Below are positions 1 through 10,866 of a DNA stretch of 64,000 bases, piece by piece. Source of the stretch: Prunus persica (taxonomy: Eukaryota; Streptophyta; Magnoliopsida; Rosales; Rosaceae); contig NC_034012.1 in the NCBI RefSeq assembly GCF_000346465.2, positions 11,475,951-11,539,950 on the forward strand. The letters run 5' to 3'. The translations under genes were made by a program, and so were the position numbers. The notes beneath the pieces are model-generated. The model saw only the letters and a program-made list of their open reading frames with translations, ran no database searches and was not told the DNA's origin. Position 1 is the first letter of the stretch, and the number at the start of each line of letters is the position of its first letter.

Positions 1-527
1 GAAAAGGGCAGAGTGCATGGAAACAATGACTTTGAACACCTTTTCAACTTAGAGGCTTGAAACGACCACCATCCCACCCCCTTCGTCCCTTTAGACACAA
101 ATTAAAAACCATACAAAATATTTTCACCAATTTAAACAATTTTGAAGAGTTGTCCTGAACAAATAAAGTAATGGACCAACCAACAAGCTTCATAAGGTAG
201 AAAGTAAGTAATTTAAGCAAAAAATTTAGCATCAGGTACAAATAAGAGTACAGGGTATGAATGGAACTCCTCTAACATGGACAGAATTTTTTACAGTTCT
301 ATCAAATTTTATTACCATCACTTTGCTTTGAGATATAACATAACAAAACTGTAGCATTAGTAAGCGAAAGACTTTAGACTTTTGACAAAACTAAGATTTA
401 GCAATTGGGATTGTGTTACATAATCGACCAATCAAGTTAATATGAAGAAAATCAATTGATGGAATTGAAAAGATGGTATAAAGTAAAAAAAATCAACCAA
501 GTCAAAATCTAGTAGTGTGGTGAGTAC

Positions 528-1932
528 CTTCACTCCGGCCCTTTGTTGAAGCCTTTGAAAATATAAGAATGTCTTGTGGGTTTGCAACCTTAAAGTCATT
601 AGAATAACAGTAATATATTATTCAAATGTGATACTCATAAAAATCAGCACTAGATTACTGATCTAGGATTAGCGGAGTGAAGTACCTTCCCCACATACTT
701 CTGTCCAAATCTTTGAGGATTTATTGTCATAAACCCAGAATAGTCTACCTGCCAAATGAATGAGAAAAGTTAAATGGTCACTCTGGAAGGGGGTCAAGGA
801 ATCATGAAAAAATTTATTTTTAAAAAAGATCCATATGCATGCAAAATAATTTGTAAATTCGAAGGCAAGACAAGGGACAGGAAGAAAACTAAGAGAGATA
901 CGGGGATGCAGATATGAAGATCACCATCCGTCTTAAGTTTAAAATGGAAATATTACCTTTATGCGGACTAATGGAAGTTGGAGCCGTGATTGGCTAACAA
1001 CATTTTTTCTACATTTCTCTATCAGAGAGTGGACCTATAGAAATTCAAGCTGTATTATTAAAATATATATATATATATATATATAGCATATGCATCAGGG
1101 GATATAATACAGGGAAAATAGAAAAGCAAAGGAAAGCAAAACAGTCCAATATTACTGGCCAATTGAACTTACCACTTTGTCTAAGTGTTCAAGAATTGAA
1201 TTTTGATCATTGGGATCAATTTCAGGTTCGTCCTTCAATACAATCTGTATTTAATAAACTTAGTTATTAGTCTTTAAAATAAACTTAGTTAGCCTTCAAT
1301 ATAATGTAGACGAAGAGATAAACACTAAATCACCTGTGTGTACTCAAAAGGCCTCACTGACGTCAAAGGAATCTTGGTTGGACGATATTGATTCCCCTGC
1401 ATAAAACTCTATCAGTATCCAACTCAGTTTGGAAATAAAAGGGATGAAAAGATGCTGCTTTCTGGAAAAATACATCTAGCATTGACTTATGTGCAACCTT
1501 AATCTCTAAAAGTAGCACATGCTTTGGCTTTGATTCTCCATCAATTAGAGATGTTGCAACTGAAGAACCAGGTTGTGTAATGTGAAATCCCATCCCTGGA
1601 ACTTCCTGTCAAAAAAAGATCCATGTCCAGTTCTGTAAGGAACCCTCCCCAACGAAACCAAATATGCACCCAGACAAAGACCACTCATGCACAGACACAC
1701 ACGCAGTCTGTCTGCCCAGCCACACCTGTGCATGTTGAGTATATGGGAAAAAGCAAATATTCATTGGCACCTGAGGGTCCACAAGGCATTCATGTTCGTG
1801 CCCCCACACCACAAAGTCCAGAAAACGTGGTAAAAAGTGCTCATTTATGGCATTTTTTGGGTTTGTCTTCACTCTGCAGAGAGAATTATATGGTAACTTC
1901 ATAGTTAGGAAGATTAACAACATAAGGTTTAA

Positions 1933-1979
<47 letters not shown>

Positions 1980-2619
1980 ACAAACCTGTTCTGATGAAGC
2001 ACCAGAATGTTGAACCAGTCTGACACTTGCAACCCTTCTTGAGATTCAGGTCTCATCCATTGTACAGCATGTGGTGTCTGAAATATGAATAATATACCCA
2101 ACATATATGTGATTGCACTTGAAGCCTGCAAGCGAACAGCAGAAAGCAAATGCTCAACATAAAATACCTGAAACATTCTATTGAGTCTCTCATCTCTGAT
2201 GTTCCCAAGACCATAGAGAGCCACAGCTGTTGCACCCTGCAATTCAGATGGAATTATGATCCATGCAACATAAGGACCTAAAACACTCTCAAGCCTGCTA
2301 TTTATCATTTCTTAAACTAACCTTCCTCATAAGGATAGGATACACAGTGATCTGACCAACACCAGAACCCCCAAGAACCATTTTCCCAAAATAGTTTACA
2401 AGATTGCAAGCTGAGAGAATATCAACAGCGGAGAGATTATCCTGCCAAAAGTCACAGCATTAAGAAATACAAATGCATGTACTAAGAACAACTGTAGCAA
2501 GACATTTCAATATATGCATGAGTGTACCAAAGAGGGGCTCCTTGCTATTTTTCTGGGAATAACAAAAATGTTGTTTCCAAAACAAATCTATTCTTCTAGA
2601 TGGAGATAATTGGCAGCCC

Positions 2620-2662
<43 letters not shown>

Positions 2663-4219
2663 ACTATGAGTTTATATATCAAGAAACAGTAAGTTTAAAT
2701 TTTCTGACTAGGCTTATAAGTTTTTTTATTTTAAAAAAGAAAGCTGATGAGACTTATAATTTGAATCCCATGGAAACCCCACCTATTACAACCAACAAAC
2801 TTGACCAGTGAGCTATATAGGATAAAATAATAAAAATTAAAATTGCCAACATAATCTTACAACCATGGCTCTAATACCATTTCTCATCAGAAGACATTGA
2901 TAATATATAACACACAAAAGAAAAGGAAGTAAAAAGCAAATACACACACAGTTATTTTACCAGAAAGAACACATACCACTCCAGCAGGATCGTCATGATT
3001 TCCATGAATACTAAACACTGGCAAGCCAACATTGAAGTGAGGATCTTCATAATTTACATGGCCAAATCTATTAGAACAAACATGCTGTTATAAGCTGAAG
3101 GGTGCATTCCGTATTATAGTATATCTCTAAGATTTATACAAACGGGGGAGGTTTCTGATACAAACATAAATGCAAAAACACATTATATTAAAAAGATAGA
3201 AGTTTTTAGTCCTAAATTCAATTGTGCAGGGAAGTTTTATTCCTATTGCACAACTCATAGCATATATAGGGTTCTGGAACCAAAGGTCAACTTAGAAATA
3301 TCATTTACAATTAAAAAAATCCAGCTAAAAAACAAAGGTGCATTTGAGTCATTACGTATTTGCAAAATTCACAGTCTGGTCACTAACAACTTGGAACTGC
3401 ACTGGCTGATCACTCATGCAATGACGGCGAAGAATCTCAATGGCCTTAACTAGAGTTGACCTCGAGGGCTTATTCTCATGGAACAAATCACCACCGAGAA
3501 GCACAAAATCCACCTGATAGTAGATAAATTTTGAAATGTGTTCGTAAATATATTTGGTTGACAGAAAGTATAAGGAATAGAGCTTCGCAATACAGTATTT
3601 GTCCAAATGTGGACTCAAAATTGAAAGGAATTAAAGAAAGGGAAACAATGCACACTGGCAAAGCGCTATTGCAAAGCGTGTACTACAAATACAGCTAGAA
3701 GGAAAACTTAGCTATTACATTCTTTTGTTCTGCTATTGAGCATATCTCATCAAATGCCTGGAAAGAATCATGCCGCCGTATTTCATCCTTCTCCATATAG
3801 CCCAGATGGCAATCCGTAGCAACAAGTATTCGAAGCGTATTACTAAAATCCTCCCTGAAAATTATTGCACTACACATAAGAACAAAAAAACCTTTTTTTG
3901 AGCAAATATGAAAGGTCTGACAATGAAAAGTTCCCTATTTTATGGTTTTTTATATCAATTACAACATTTGGGGATGCGGAATTTAAACTTGGGATTCTTC
4001 TTCAGAGGGAAGGTGTGACTACCAACAGAAGTATGCCCCGCCGCCACATTCAAACAAGTGCATCTCATAGTAAACATAATAATATGTTATGTGACAAATC
4101 TTAGAAATGGTTTTTATAGAATACCTACTTGGTGTGTTCAACAAAAGTCCCCCCCGAAAGAAAACATATTACTAGGTGCAAAGATAAAAAGAGAAAGGTT
4201 ACCTTGATAAGTCACTCAT
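528..4219 (-). CDS. MRE11: MRE11 double-strand-break repair nuclease, 5' part (gene runs off the left edge)
   Basis: Mn-dependent nuclease subunit of the nuclear MRE11-RAD50-NBS1 complex, which senses and trims DNA double-strand breaks. I assembled 14 coding exons on the minus strand: 4203-4219, 3719-3854, 3356-3513, 2977-3067, 2322-2441, 2168-2236, 1986-2077, 1771-1873, 1498-1605, 1334-1396, 1173-1244, 957-1034, 686-748, 528-588. All junctions are GT-AG and in frame, giving about 410 residues of the ~700 usual for plants. Phosphoesterase motifs are intact: DCHLGY (D20, H22), GGDLFHEN (D60), HGNHDD (N127, H128) and WGHEHE (H253, H255). The first coding exon is only 17 nt (MSDLS plus two bases) and explains the start; a longer ATG at 3877 belongs to intron read-through. 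An upstream untranslated exon with a donor near 4765 is plausible. Exon 14 ends in phase 1 and the next exon is not within the last 527 bases, so the C-terminal DNA-binding part lies outside the window. Confidence 0.95.
1941..1977. repeat. (CT)n microsatellite in an MRE11 intron
   Basis: Pure CT run of about 37 bp inside the 112-bp intron between the MRE11 exons at 1986-2077 and 1771-1873. On the coding strand it is a GA run starting only about 8 bases after the 5' splice site. Confidence 0.95.
2622..2661. repeat. (CT)n microsatellite in a second MRE11 intron
   Basis: About 40 bp of CT dinucleotide within the intron between the exons at 2977-3067 and 2322-2441. Near it (2760-2830) is a degenerate minus-strand tRNA-like SINE head, with an A-box-like TAGCTCACTGG and a B-box-like GGGATTCAAAT. 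Confidence 0.85.
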
Positions 4220-5339
4220 ACTGATAGTTGCAACTATTTAAACCTACAACATGTGCAAACCACAGAACTGTTATGGCTAATAAAAAAAACAATAACCTTG
4301 CAATTACCCGATTACAATTAGTATTTTTCCAATGCGATTATTTCCACCACCCAAATTCAAATCAAAATCCAAAATAAAAAGAAGAAAAAAAGGCAATGGA
4401 AAGGAAATTTTTGAAATTTCAATTTCAAGGAACGCATTTGCTAAAAGCATCCAATTTCTAATATAGAAAAAGAAAATTCAAAATGATCAGGTTAAGTAAG
4501 TAAAAAGGAAAATACTAAAACCCTAAAACAGGTTTTATCAGCACAAAATCAGAAAGACTAAAAGAGGAAGAAAAGTCAGAATAAGAATGGAATTGCAATC
4601 TGAGAAATTGGGTGAAAAAACAAATGGAAACAAAAATCAATATACTAAATTAAGCGAACGAACGAATCCTGTCTTCAAACACCGAGATTTTTTCACTTGT
4701 ATTCCTTCCATTTTCCTGCTTCTTCTCGGAAAACAAACAGTCTACAGAGAGTGAGAGATGATTACCTGTGTTCAAATTTTGTAAAATATGACAGTAAGTG
4801 TGAATGCAAAAGCTGATTCAGCGAAGCTCGGTGACGGAAAAAGGGGACGGTGGCGGGGAATTTTGAAAGACGAGAGTGGAGGACAAAGGTACGTTGGCAA
4901 GGTGTTTTCTTTTTGTTTTTTCCTTTTTTTTTTGTCGGTCATGTATCGAGAAGAAAAAGAAAAAGAAAAGAAGTATTTCGGTACTAAAATAACTATTGAA
5001 ATTGTGTCCAACTTTTGCTTTTACATATTGGGCTGGGGTCTTGGTTTTGGATTGGGTCAAGCCTAAGGCAAGGACCAAGAATGTCAAGCGTTATGATTTT
5101 TATTTTTTATTTTAGAGAATGATTTATTATTTTGTTTCCTATTCTGTAGTGAGTTTTTAAAAAAAAAAATATACAACCAATTTGTTTTGTAGGATATTAA
5201 TTGCATAAATATGTTGACAATTGAGTACACTTATAATGAAGCTACGCCATATAGTCACAACTAGTTATTGAACTCACGACAAATATATAATGTCATCACT
5301 TCCATATGAGTCTAACTTGAGACCTCTTTTAACCAATAT

Positions 5340-5700
5340 TGGGGAGAGAAAAATCAAACTCAAGCTCTAAATATTGAGGTAGTAAGTTTTTATTTTATTT
5401 TAAATACAAGCGATATTAAAGGGGGGGAAATCAAACCTAAGACCTCGAGTGTATGGGTAACTGCTCTTAACCACTTGAGCTACAAATCTCTTGTTGTTAA
5501 GGTAGCAAGATTTATTCTCAAAATTGTAAAACTTTCTACTTCATCTGCATTTTTTATTTTTATTTTTTTTTAAGGACCTTTCCTTTTGAAATGGGCAATA
5601 GCATATTAAACTCACACACACAACACGGATGCTAGGACTCGAATCCAAAACCTTGCTTGAGAGAGTAAATACTCCAAATCACTATACTAGTGAGTCCTTT
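5340..5700 (-). repeat. Two degenerate tRNA-headed SINE-like remnants
   Basis: Read on the minus strand, 5440-5495 contains GTAGCTCAAGTGGTTAAGAG followed about 35 bases on by GGTTTGATTTCCC, resembling the A and B boxes of a tRNA promoter. A second, diverged head at about 5620-5700 has CTAGTATAGTG and GGATTCGAGTCC. Neither can fold as a real tRNA, so I read them as SINE remnants. The rest of 4850-5948, between the MRE11 5' end and the copia element, holds no gene that I can support. Confidence 0.45.
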
Positions 5701-5948
5701 GCATTGTATTTTTATTTAAGATAAAAGACTTTTTCTTACGACTCCCTCTTTTTCTTTCTCCTCGCCCAAGTAATGCAAGTAAGAATGATCATTGGATACG
5801 GAGATTAACAAATGGGCACCGGCTCTGGAAACAATACACCTTAAGTTGGAGCATAACACCCTCCCCACTACTGGACAAAACATTCGACAAGAACTTCTAA
5901 ATTCAAAAAGAGTTCACTGTCATCTTTAAAACCTATGAGAGTTGTTTG

Positions 5949-6182
5949 TGCTAAAATATGAAAACTATGAGAGAATATTTGTTTGTGGGAATTTTCTGTG
6001 TATTCTTCTCCTTGTAGGAGGTCATATTTATAATACAACGAAACCTGAATGGGCAAGTAAATAATAAATTCCTAAATCTATTTGCAGTAGGAAATCAGGA
6101 ATTAAAGTAAATCAATTACAATTATAATAGGAATTCTTAGTGTGTAAGGAAAGTAAGTCAATATCCACAAGTCACGCCAACA
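5949..6182 (-). repeat. 3' LTR of the copia element
   Basis: 234 bp, starting with TGCTAAAATATG and ending with CACGCCAACA on the plus strand. It matches the other LTR except for one A/T difference near position 6097. Confidence 0.97.
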
Positions 6183-6192
6183 CTCCCCCTCA
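6183..6192 (-). other. Polypurine tract
   Basis: TGAGGGGGAG on the coding strand, directly abutting the 3' LTR and overlapping the stop codon of the polyprotein (6190-6192). This is the expected plus-strand primer of an LTR retrotransposon. Confidence 0.85.
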
Positions 6193-9100
6193 CGTTGGTG
6201 CATAGATGTCGCCAATGCCCAACTGATCTAGTGAATTGTGGAATGCTTTACTAGAAATCGCCTTTGTCAAAATATCCGCCAATTGATCCTCGGATTTCAC
6301 AAAAGGAAACTGAAACACTTTAGCCTCAAGCTTTTGTTTGATGAAGTGTCGATCCACCTCAACATGTTTAGTACGATCATGCTGAACCGGATTCTGTGCA
6401 ATGGCTATAGCAGCCTTGTTATCACAAAAGAGATTCATTGTGGATGTAGGTTTACACCCAAGTTCAGTAAGCAACTTTCTTAACCAAAGAAGTTCACAAA
6501 TCCCTTTAGTCATGCCTCTGAACTCAGCTTCTGCACTGGATAAAGCTACTACATTCTGTTTCTTGCTTCTCCATGTCACCAAATTACCTCCCACGAATGT
6601 GAAGTAACCCGATGTGGATTTTCTATCTGTTACATTACCTGCCCAATCTGCATCTGAATAACCATCAATATTTAGATGACCATGCTTTGAGAACATAAGT
6701 CCTTTTCCAGGTGCAGACTTTAAATATCTAAGTATCCGAAGAACTGCATTCATATGGTCTTCACTTGGAGAGTGCATAAATTGACTGACAACGCTCACCG
6801 CATAAGCAATGTCTGGTCGAGTATGTGACAAATAGATCAATCTTCCCACTAACCTTTGGTATCTTTCTTTGTTAGTTGGAACTTGATCCGGATATTCTCC
6901 AAGATGATGATTCTGAATAATAGGAGTGTCCGCAGGTTTACAATCTAGCATTCCTGTGTCTGTCAACAAGTCTAAGACATATTTCCTTTGAGAGAGAAAT
7001 ATGCCTTGCTGCGATCGAGCCACCTCAATTCCCAAGAAATACTTGAGTCCACCTAGATCCTTCATCTCAAACTCCGTAGCCAGATAGTCTTGTAGCTGTG
7101 ATATTTCATGTTTATCATTCCCAGTAATAATCATATCATCAACATAAATTATTAGTGCTGTTACCTTCCCTTTTCGATGTTTCAAGAACAAAGTATGATC
7201 TGAGTTGCACTGTTTGAAACCATTATTCTTCATTGCCATGGTGAACCGTCCAAACCATGCACGTGGTGACTGTTTCAATCCATACAATGCTTTTCGTAAC
7301 CTGCAAACTGTTCCAGTCTGAGTAGTATTATATCCAGGAGGAATGTCCATGTACACCTCCTCCGTGAGTTCGCCATGTAGAAAAGCATTCTTTACATCAA
7401 ACTGGTGTAGTGGCCAATCTAAATTAGCTGCAAGGGACAATAAGACTCTGACGGTGTTTAACTTTGCAACGGGAGCAAAGGTTTCTTCATAGTCTATACC
7501 ATAGGTCTGTGTGTACCCTTTTGCCACAAGTCTTGCCTTGTATCGCTCGATAGATCCATCTGCATTGTGTTTTATAGTAAACACCCATCTACATCCGATA
7601 GTCTTTTTTCCTCGGGGTATAATCTCCAATGTCCAAGTCTGATTTTTCTCAAGGGCTTTCATCTCCTCTTTTATAGCTTGGACCCACTTAGGATCTTTCA
7701 ATGCTTCAGAGACCTTGGTTGGAATATGGATAGCAGACAACTGATGCACAAAAGCCTTAAGTGGTTCAGACAGCTTCTCAGTGGATACATGATTTGCAAT
7801 TGGATACTTGGATGTCTTGCCAATATCAGGTGAATAACGGTTTGGTGGCTTCCCACGATTTTGCCTGAAAGGTAATTGATATCCAATAGTTTTATCATCT
7901 AAATGCACAAGTCTAGTAGGAGTAGTTACCTCAAGGATATTCTCAAGAGATTGGTCTGTTGGTACTGTTGAGTTAGAGGGGGGGTCTTCATCTTGTTGTT
8001 CTGTATTGTCTGTAAGTGTGAGACTCGGATCAGAAATATCTTCGCGTGGATCAGGTGGGTCAGGCAATTGATCGCTATGAATGAGCGATTGGTCGCTTTT
8101 CGACAGAGAGTAATCTCGTGCTCCAGACTCGGAATGATCAATCATTTCTGTACAAAGGAGAATTTCTTGATTTTCCAAGTTGCTCCAATTCTTCTCTTCA
8201 CTTCGTATCTCCCACTGAAGTGTAGAATTGGATGATGGGTCATGGAAGAACAGCTCAGATTCCAGAAAGGTCACATCCAAAGTGACATAGGTTCGTTGGG
8301 TAGGAGGGTGATAACAACGGTAGCCTTTCTGATGAGTGGCATAACCCACAAAAACACAACGAAGTGCACATGGATCAAGTTTGCTACGTTGATTTTTGTG
8401 GAGATGAACGAAAGCCACACATCCAAAGATTCGGGGTGTGAGTACCAAAACAGAAGGCAGAGGTCTGTGTTGTGCAAGCACCTGTAAGGGAGTTTTAAAG
8501 GTCAGTACACTAGAAGGCATGCGGTTGATCAGATGAACTGCGGTGACAATAGCATCATCCCAGTGATGGCGAGGAACATGAGCGCCAATCAGAAGTGCTC
8601 GGGCGGTTTCAAGAAGATGTCGATTCTTTCGTTCAGCAACACCATTTTGTTGTGGTGTCTGAGGACAAGTCGTCTCATGGATAATTCCATGTTGTTGGAA
8701 GTAAGTCTGAAAGTCATGATTGACAAATTCTCCACCATTGTCGGAGCGAAGAATCTGGATTTGAGCATTAAACTGAGTTTTCATCTGTTTGTGGAAGGAC
8801 TGAAAACAGGAAAACACTTCGTTTTTATTCTTCAGCAAATAAAGCCATGTCATCCGTGTACAATCATCGATGAATGTGACAAACCATCGAACACCAGAAG
8901 GAGCAGTGATAGGAGAAGGTCCCCAGACATCAGAGTGAATTAACGTAAATGGAGTAGTACACTTGTTCGTACTCAACGGGTAGGGCACACGGTGACTCTT
9001 GGCCAAAATACAAGTATCACATGTGAAGTCAGAGTCCTTGAAACCTGAGAATAAATCTGGTATAAGATGCTTCATATAACTAAAAGAAGGATGTCCCAAT

Positions 9101-10158
9101 CGACGGTGCCACAACCAGATTTGCTTTTGTTTGCTATCAAAGGGATGTGTCACGCTGTTAGCCATGCCGGGACTGAAGTCATCGACATAATATAGCCCCC
9201 CTCTCTTAGTACCACGACCAAGAATCTCCTTAGTGTGAATATCCTGAAGCAAACAAAAACTCGGGTAAATGAGTACACAACAATTCAATTGTTCAGTAAG
9301 CTGACTAACTGACAATAATTTAGTGGATAAAGATGGAACAAGTAAAGTATTAGACAGTGTGAGAGAGGATGAGAGTGCAACAGTGCCAGCCCCTGTCACA
9401 GGATAAGTAACACCATTGGCATTTGCAATACAGGTTCGTCGAGGTTGTGTAGTATTCAGAAAATCATCAGGATCAAACGTCATATGATCAGTTGCACCGG
9501 AATCAATTATCCAGCTCATGGAATCAATCTTATCGGAAGTATGGAATCCATAACCAGTACCATTACTGGTCATATTGCATGGTCCTCGATCTATAAGAGT
9601 AGCCCACCAATTGGGGTAGCCATGCGATTTAAAACAAGTCTCGCAAGTGTGTCGTGGATCACCACAATATGCGCAATCTAGTCCATGTGTCGGGGTCGTT
9701 AGTCTAGAAGTCATAATTTGTGCAGCGGAAGATGCATAGGATACAGGTTGAGTAGGAATTGGGATCGGAATCTGAGCCTGAGTCGGGGCCGGAGTCGGAG
9801 TCGAAATTGGGATCAGGGTCTGAATCAGAGACAAATTCGGGTTTGGGGTCATCATCGGAGTGGGGGTCGGGGTCGTCTTCGGAGTCGGGGTCGGGGTCGG
9901 GGTCGTCGTCGTCATAGTCGGGGTTGGGGTCGGGGTCGTCGTCGTCATAGTCGGGGTCGGGGTCGTCGTCGTCATAGTCAGGGTCGGGGTCGGGGTCGTC
10001 AAAAAAGGATCCTGATTCTGGATCGGGTTCAGGGTCAAAGTCTGCATCTGTAGGAGCGGAGCCATCTGGGCACTCAACCCAATGATGGTTGGTGGAGAAT
10101 GAGAGAAGGAGTCGGTGGTGCTACCTCCATGAGGGTTGAAAAAATCATCAACCCCCAT
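6190..10158 (-). CDS. Copia polyprotein (protease-integrase-RT-RNase H) without a recognisable gag capsid domain
   Basis: A single 1322-residue frame. Residues 1-25 resemble a copia gag N-terminus. Residues about 50-135 are a Thr/Pro/Met low-complexity repeat encoded by a minisatellite. Residues 162-185 keep a zinc-knuckle-like CAYC...HT...CF..HGYP segment. The protease motif DSGATDH is at 219-225. A GAG-pre-integrase HRRLGHP is near 351. The integrase core has D410, D473 and E509 with DD35E spacing. Reverse transcriptase has YVDDM near residue 1005, and an RNase H domain occupies the last ~150 residues. There are no stops or frameshifts. Intact relatives carry a capsid (UBN2-type) region of roughly 200 residues before the zinc knuckle; it is absent here. 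The enzymes look functional, but particle assembly would probably need gag from another copy. Confidence 0.95.
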   Translation of the reverse strand: MGVDDFFNPHGGSTTDSFSHSPPTIIGLSAQMAPLLQMQTLTLNPIQNQDPFLTTPTPTLTMTTTTPTPTMTTTTPTPTPTMTTTTPTPTPTPKTTPTPTPMMTPNPNLSLIQTLIPISTPTPAPTQAQIPIPIPTQPVSYASSAAQIMTSRLTTPTHGLDCAYCGDPRHTCETCFKSHGYPNWWATLIDRGPCNMTSNGTGYGFHTSDKIDSMSWIIDSGATDHMTFDPDDFLNTTQPRRTCIANANGVTYPVTGAGTVALSSSLTLSNTLLVPSLSTKLLSVSQLTEQLNCCVLIYPSFCLLQDIHTKEILGRGTKRGGLYYVDDFSPGMANSVTHPFDSKQKQIWLWHRRLGHPSFSYMKHLIPDLFSGFKDSDFTCDTCILAKSHRVPYPLSTNKCTTPFTLIHSDVWGPSPITAPSGVRWFVTFIDDCTRMTWLYLLKNKNEVFSCFQSFHKQMKTQFNAQIQILRSDNGGEFVNHDFQTYFQQHGIIHETTCPQTPQQNGVAERKNRHLLETARALLIGAHVPRHHWDDAIVTAVHLINRMPSSVLTFKTPLQVLAQHRPLPSVLVLTPRIFGCVAFVHLHKNQRSKLDPCALRCVFVGYATHQKGYRCYHPPTQRTYVTLDVTFLESELFFHDPSSNSTLQWEIRSEEKNWSNLENQEILLCTEMIDHSESGARDYSLSKSDQSLIHSDQLPDPPDPREDISDPSLTLTDNTEQQDEDPPSNSTVPTDQSLENILEVTTPTRLVHLDDKTIGYQLPFRQNRGKPPNRYSPDIGKTSKYPIANHVSTEKLSEPLKAFVHQLSAIHIPTKVSEALKDPKWVQAIKEEMKALEKNQTWTLEIIPRGKKTIGCRWVFTIKHNADGSIERYKARLVAKGYTQTYGIDYEETFAPVAKLNTVRVLLSLAANLDWPLHQFDVKNAFLHGELTEEVYMDIPPGYNTTQTGTVCRLRKALYGLKQSPRAWFGRFTMAMKNNGFKQCNSDHTLFLKHRKGKVTALIIYVDDMIITGNDKHEISQLQDYLATEFEMKDLGGLKYFLGIEVARSQQGIFLSQRKYVLDLLTDTGMLDCKPADTPIIQNHHLGEYPDQVPTNKERYQRLVGRLIYLSHTRPDIAYAVSVVSQFMHSPSEDHMNAVLRILRYLKSAPGKGLMFSKHGHLNIDGYSDADWAGNVTDRKSTSGYFTFVGGNLVTWRSKKQNVVALSSAEAEFRGMTKGICELLWLRKLLTELGCKPTSTMNLFCDNKAAIAIAQNPVQHDRTKHVEVDRHFIKQKLEAKVFQFPFVKSEDQLADILTKAISSKAFHNSLDQLGIGDIYAPT
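9830..10010. repeat. GC-rich minisatellite inside the copia frame
   Basis: Tandem short units built from GGGGTCGGGGTCGTC and GTCGTCATAGTC on the plus strand, encoding Thr-Pro and Met-Thr runs on the minus strand. Its composition (G/T-rich plus strand) differs sharply from the surrounding AT-rich DNA. It replaces the expected gag capsid coding region. Confidence 0.8.
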
Positions 10159-10204
10159 AGCAGCGGCGGGGGTTTGAAACTAGAGTCAGCAATTCCAAGA
10201 TCGC

Positions 10205-10216
10205 CGCTCTGATACC
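10205..10216 (-). other. Primer-binding site (initiator tRNA-Met type)
   Basis: One base inside the 5' LTR the coding strand reads TGGTATCAGAGC, the classic copia primer-binding site complementary to plant initiator tRNA-Met. It is where reverse transcription would start. Confidence 0.9.
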
Positions 10217-10217
10217 A

Positions 10218-10451
10218 TGCTAAAATATGAAAACTATGAGAGAATATTTGTTTGTGGGAATTTTCTGTGTATTCTTCTCCTTGTAGGAGGTCATATTTAT
10301 AATACAACGAAACCTGAATGGGCAAGTAAATAATAAATTCCTAAATCTATTTGCAGTAGGAAATCTGGAATTAAAGTAAATCAATTACAATTATAATAGG
10401 AATTCTTAGTGTGTAAGGAAAGTAAGTCAATATCCACAAGTCACGCCAACA
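10218..10451 (-). repeat. 5' LTR of the copia element
   Basis: 234 bp direct copy of the left LTR. On the element's coding strand it carries a TATAAATA motif at about 10294-10301, the likely core promoter for the element's RNA. Confidence 0.97.
10294..10301 (-). promoter_or_regulatory. Putative TATA box in the 5' LTR
   Basis: TATAAATA on the minus strand inside the 5' LTR, about 75 bp before its end and 136 bp before the element's start codon. The position fits an LTR core promoter. The identical motif also exists in the 3' LTR. Confidence 0.5.
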
Positions 10452-10484
10452 GTTTGCACTCTAAAATAATGATTATGAGTTAAT

Positions 10485-10625
10485 GGGATCTAGTCCAGTA
10501 AAAAAGGGCCTTTATTTATAGACTAGAGGTCTCATGTTCGAATTTCTACGGCATCATAGTTGTGTATGTGTGAGAAATACTTCTCTCATATAGTTTAGAC
10601 TACAACTATACTAATAAATAATAAT
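10485..10625 (+). repeat. SINE-like remnant
   Basis: Contains TAGTCCAGTAAAAAAGG and, about 35 bases later, CTCATGTTCGAATTTC, in A-box/B-box order. It ends in AT-rich trinucleotide runs. A diverged relative with the same arrangement and the same tail phrases (GTGTGTGAGAAA, TAGTTTAGACTA) lies near 63770-63905. Confidence 0.5.
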
Positions 10626-10794
10626 AATAATAATCATCATCATCATCATTATGCATTTCTCCTTCTTTTTTTACTAAAGGAGAACCCTTCTCGCTTTTTT
10701 TTCTTTTTATATAACAAAAAATGAGGTATGATGACTATTTTGATAGCCAAATGAAATGGAAAAAGCTATTAAAATATAAAATTATTAACAAGAT

Positions 10795-10866
10795 GGGTCC
10801 ATAGCTCAGTGGTAGAGCATTTGACTGCAGATCAAGAGGTCACCGGTTCGATCCTGGTTGGGCCCT
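10795..10866 (+). tRNA. tRNA-Cys (GCA)
   Basis: 72 nt. The acceptor stem GGGTCCA pairs with TGGGCCC (one G-U), followed by discriminator T. The D arm is GCTCAGTGGTAGAGC. The anticodon stem TTTGA/TCAAG holds loop CTGCAGA with anticodon GCA at 10827-10829. The T loop is GTTCGATC. No intron; a T-run downstream (about 10876) would serve as Pol III terminator. All arms pair, so this copy looks functional. Confidence 0.95.

Larger units (their letters stand above)
5949..10451 (-). mobile_element. Complete Ty1/copia LTR retrotransposon, 4503 bp
   Basis: Two 234-bp direct LTRs (5949-6182 and 10218-10451) differ at one base only and both run from TG to CA. They are flanked by a perfect 5-bp target duplication GTTTG (5944-5948 and 10452-10456). 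The element lies on the minus strand: the 5' LTR is the right-hand copy. It is followed by a primer-binding site TGGTATCAGAGC, complementary to the 3' end of plant initiator tRNA-Met, and the 3' LTR is preceded by a purine tract GAGGGGGAG. One uninterrupted frame fills the inside. With a single LTR difference the insertion is recent; at a generic plant rate of about 1.3e-8 per site per year it would be roughly 0.1-0.2 million years old, which is an order-of-magnitude inference. Confidence 0.97.

Noticed and set aside
4772..5087. Overlapping open frames on both strands upstream of MRE11
   Set aside because: Lys/Phe/Ser runs from poly-A/T stretches and no motif; the region fits the MRE11 untranslated exon and promoter.
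9718..10053. Arg/Gly-rich 111-residue plus-strand frame
   Set aside because: Antisense of the copia minisatellite; composition artefact.
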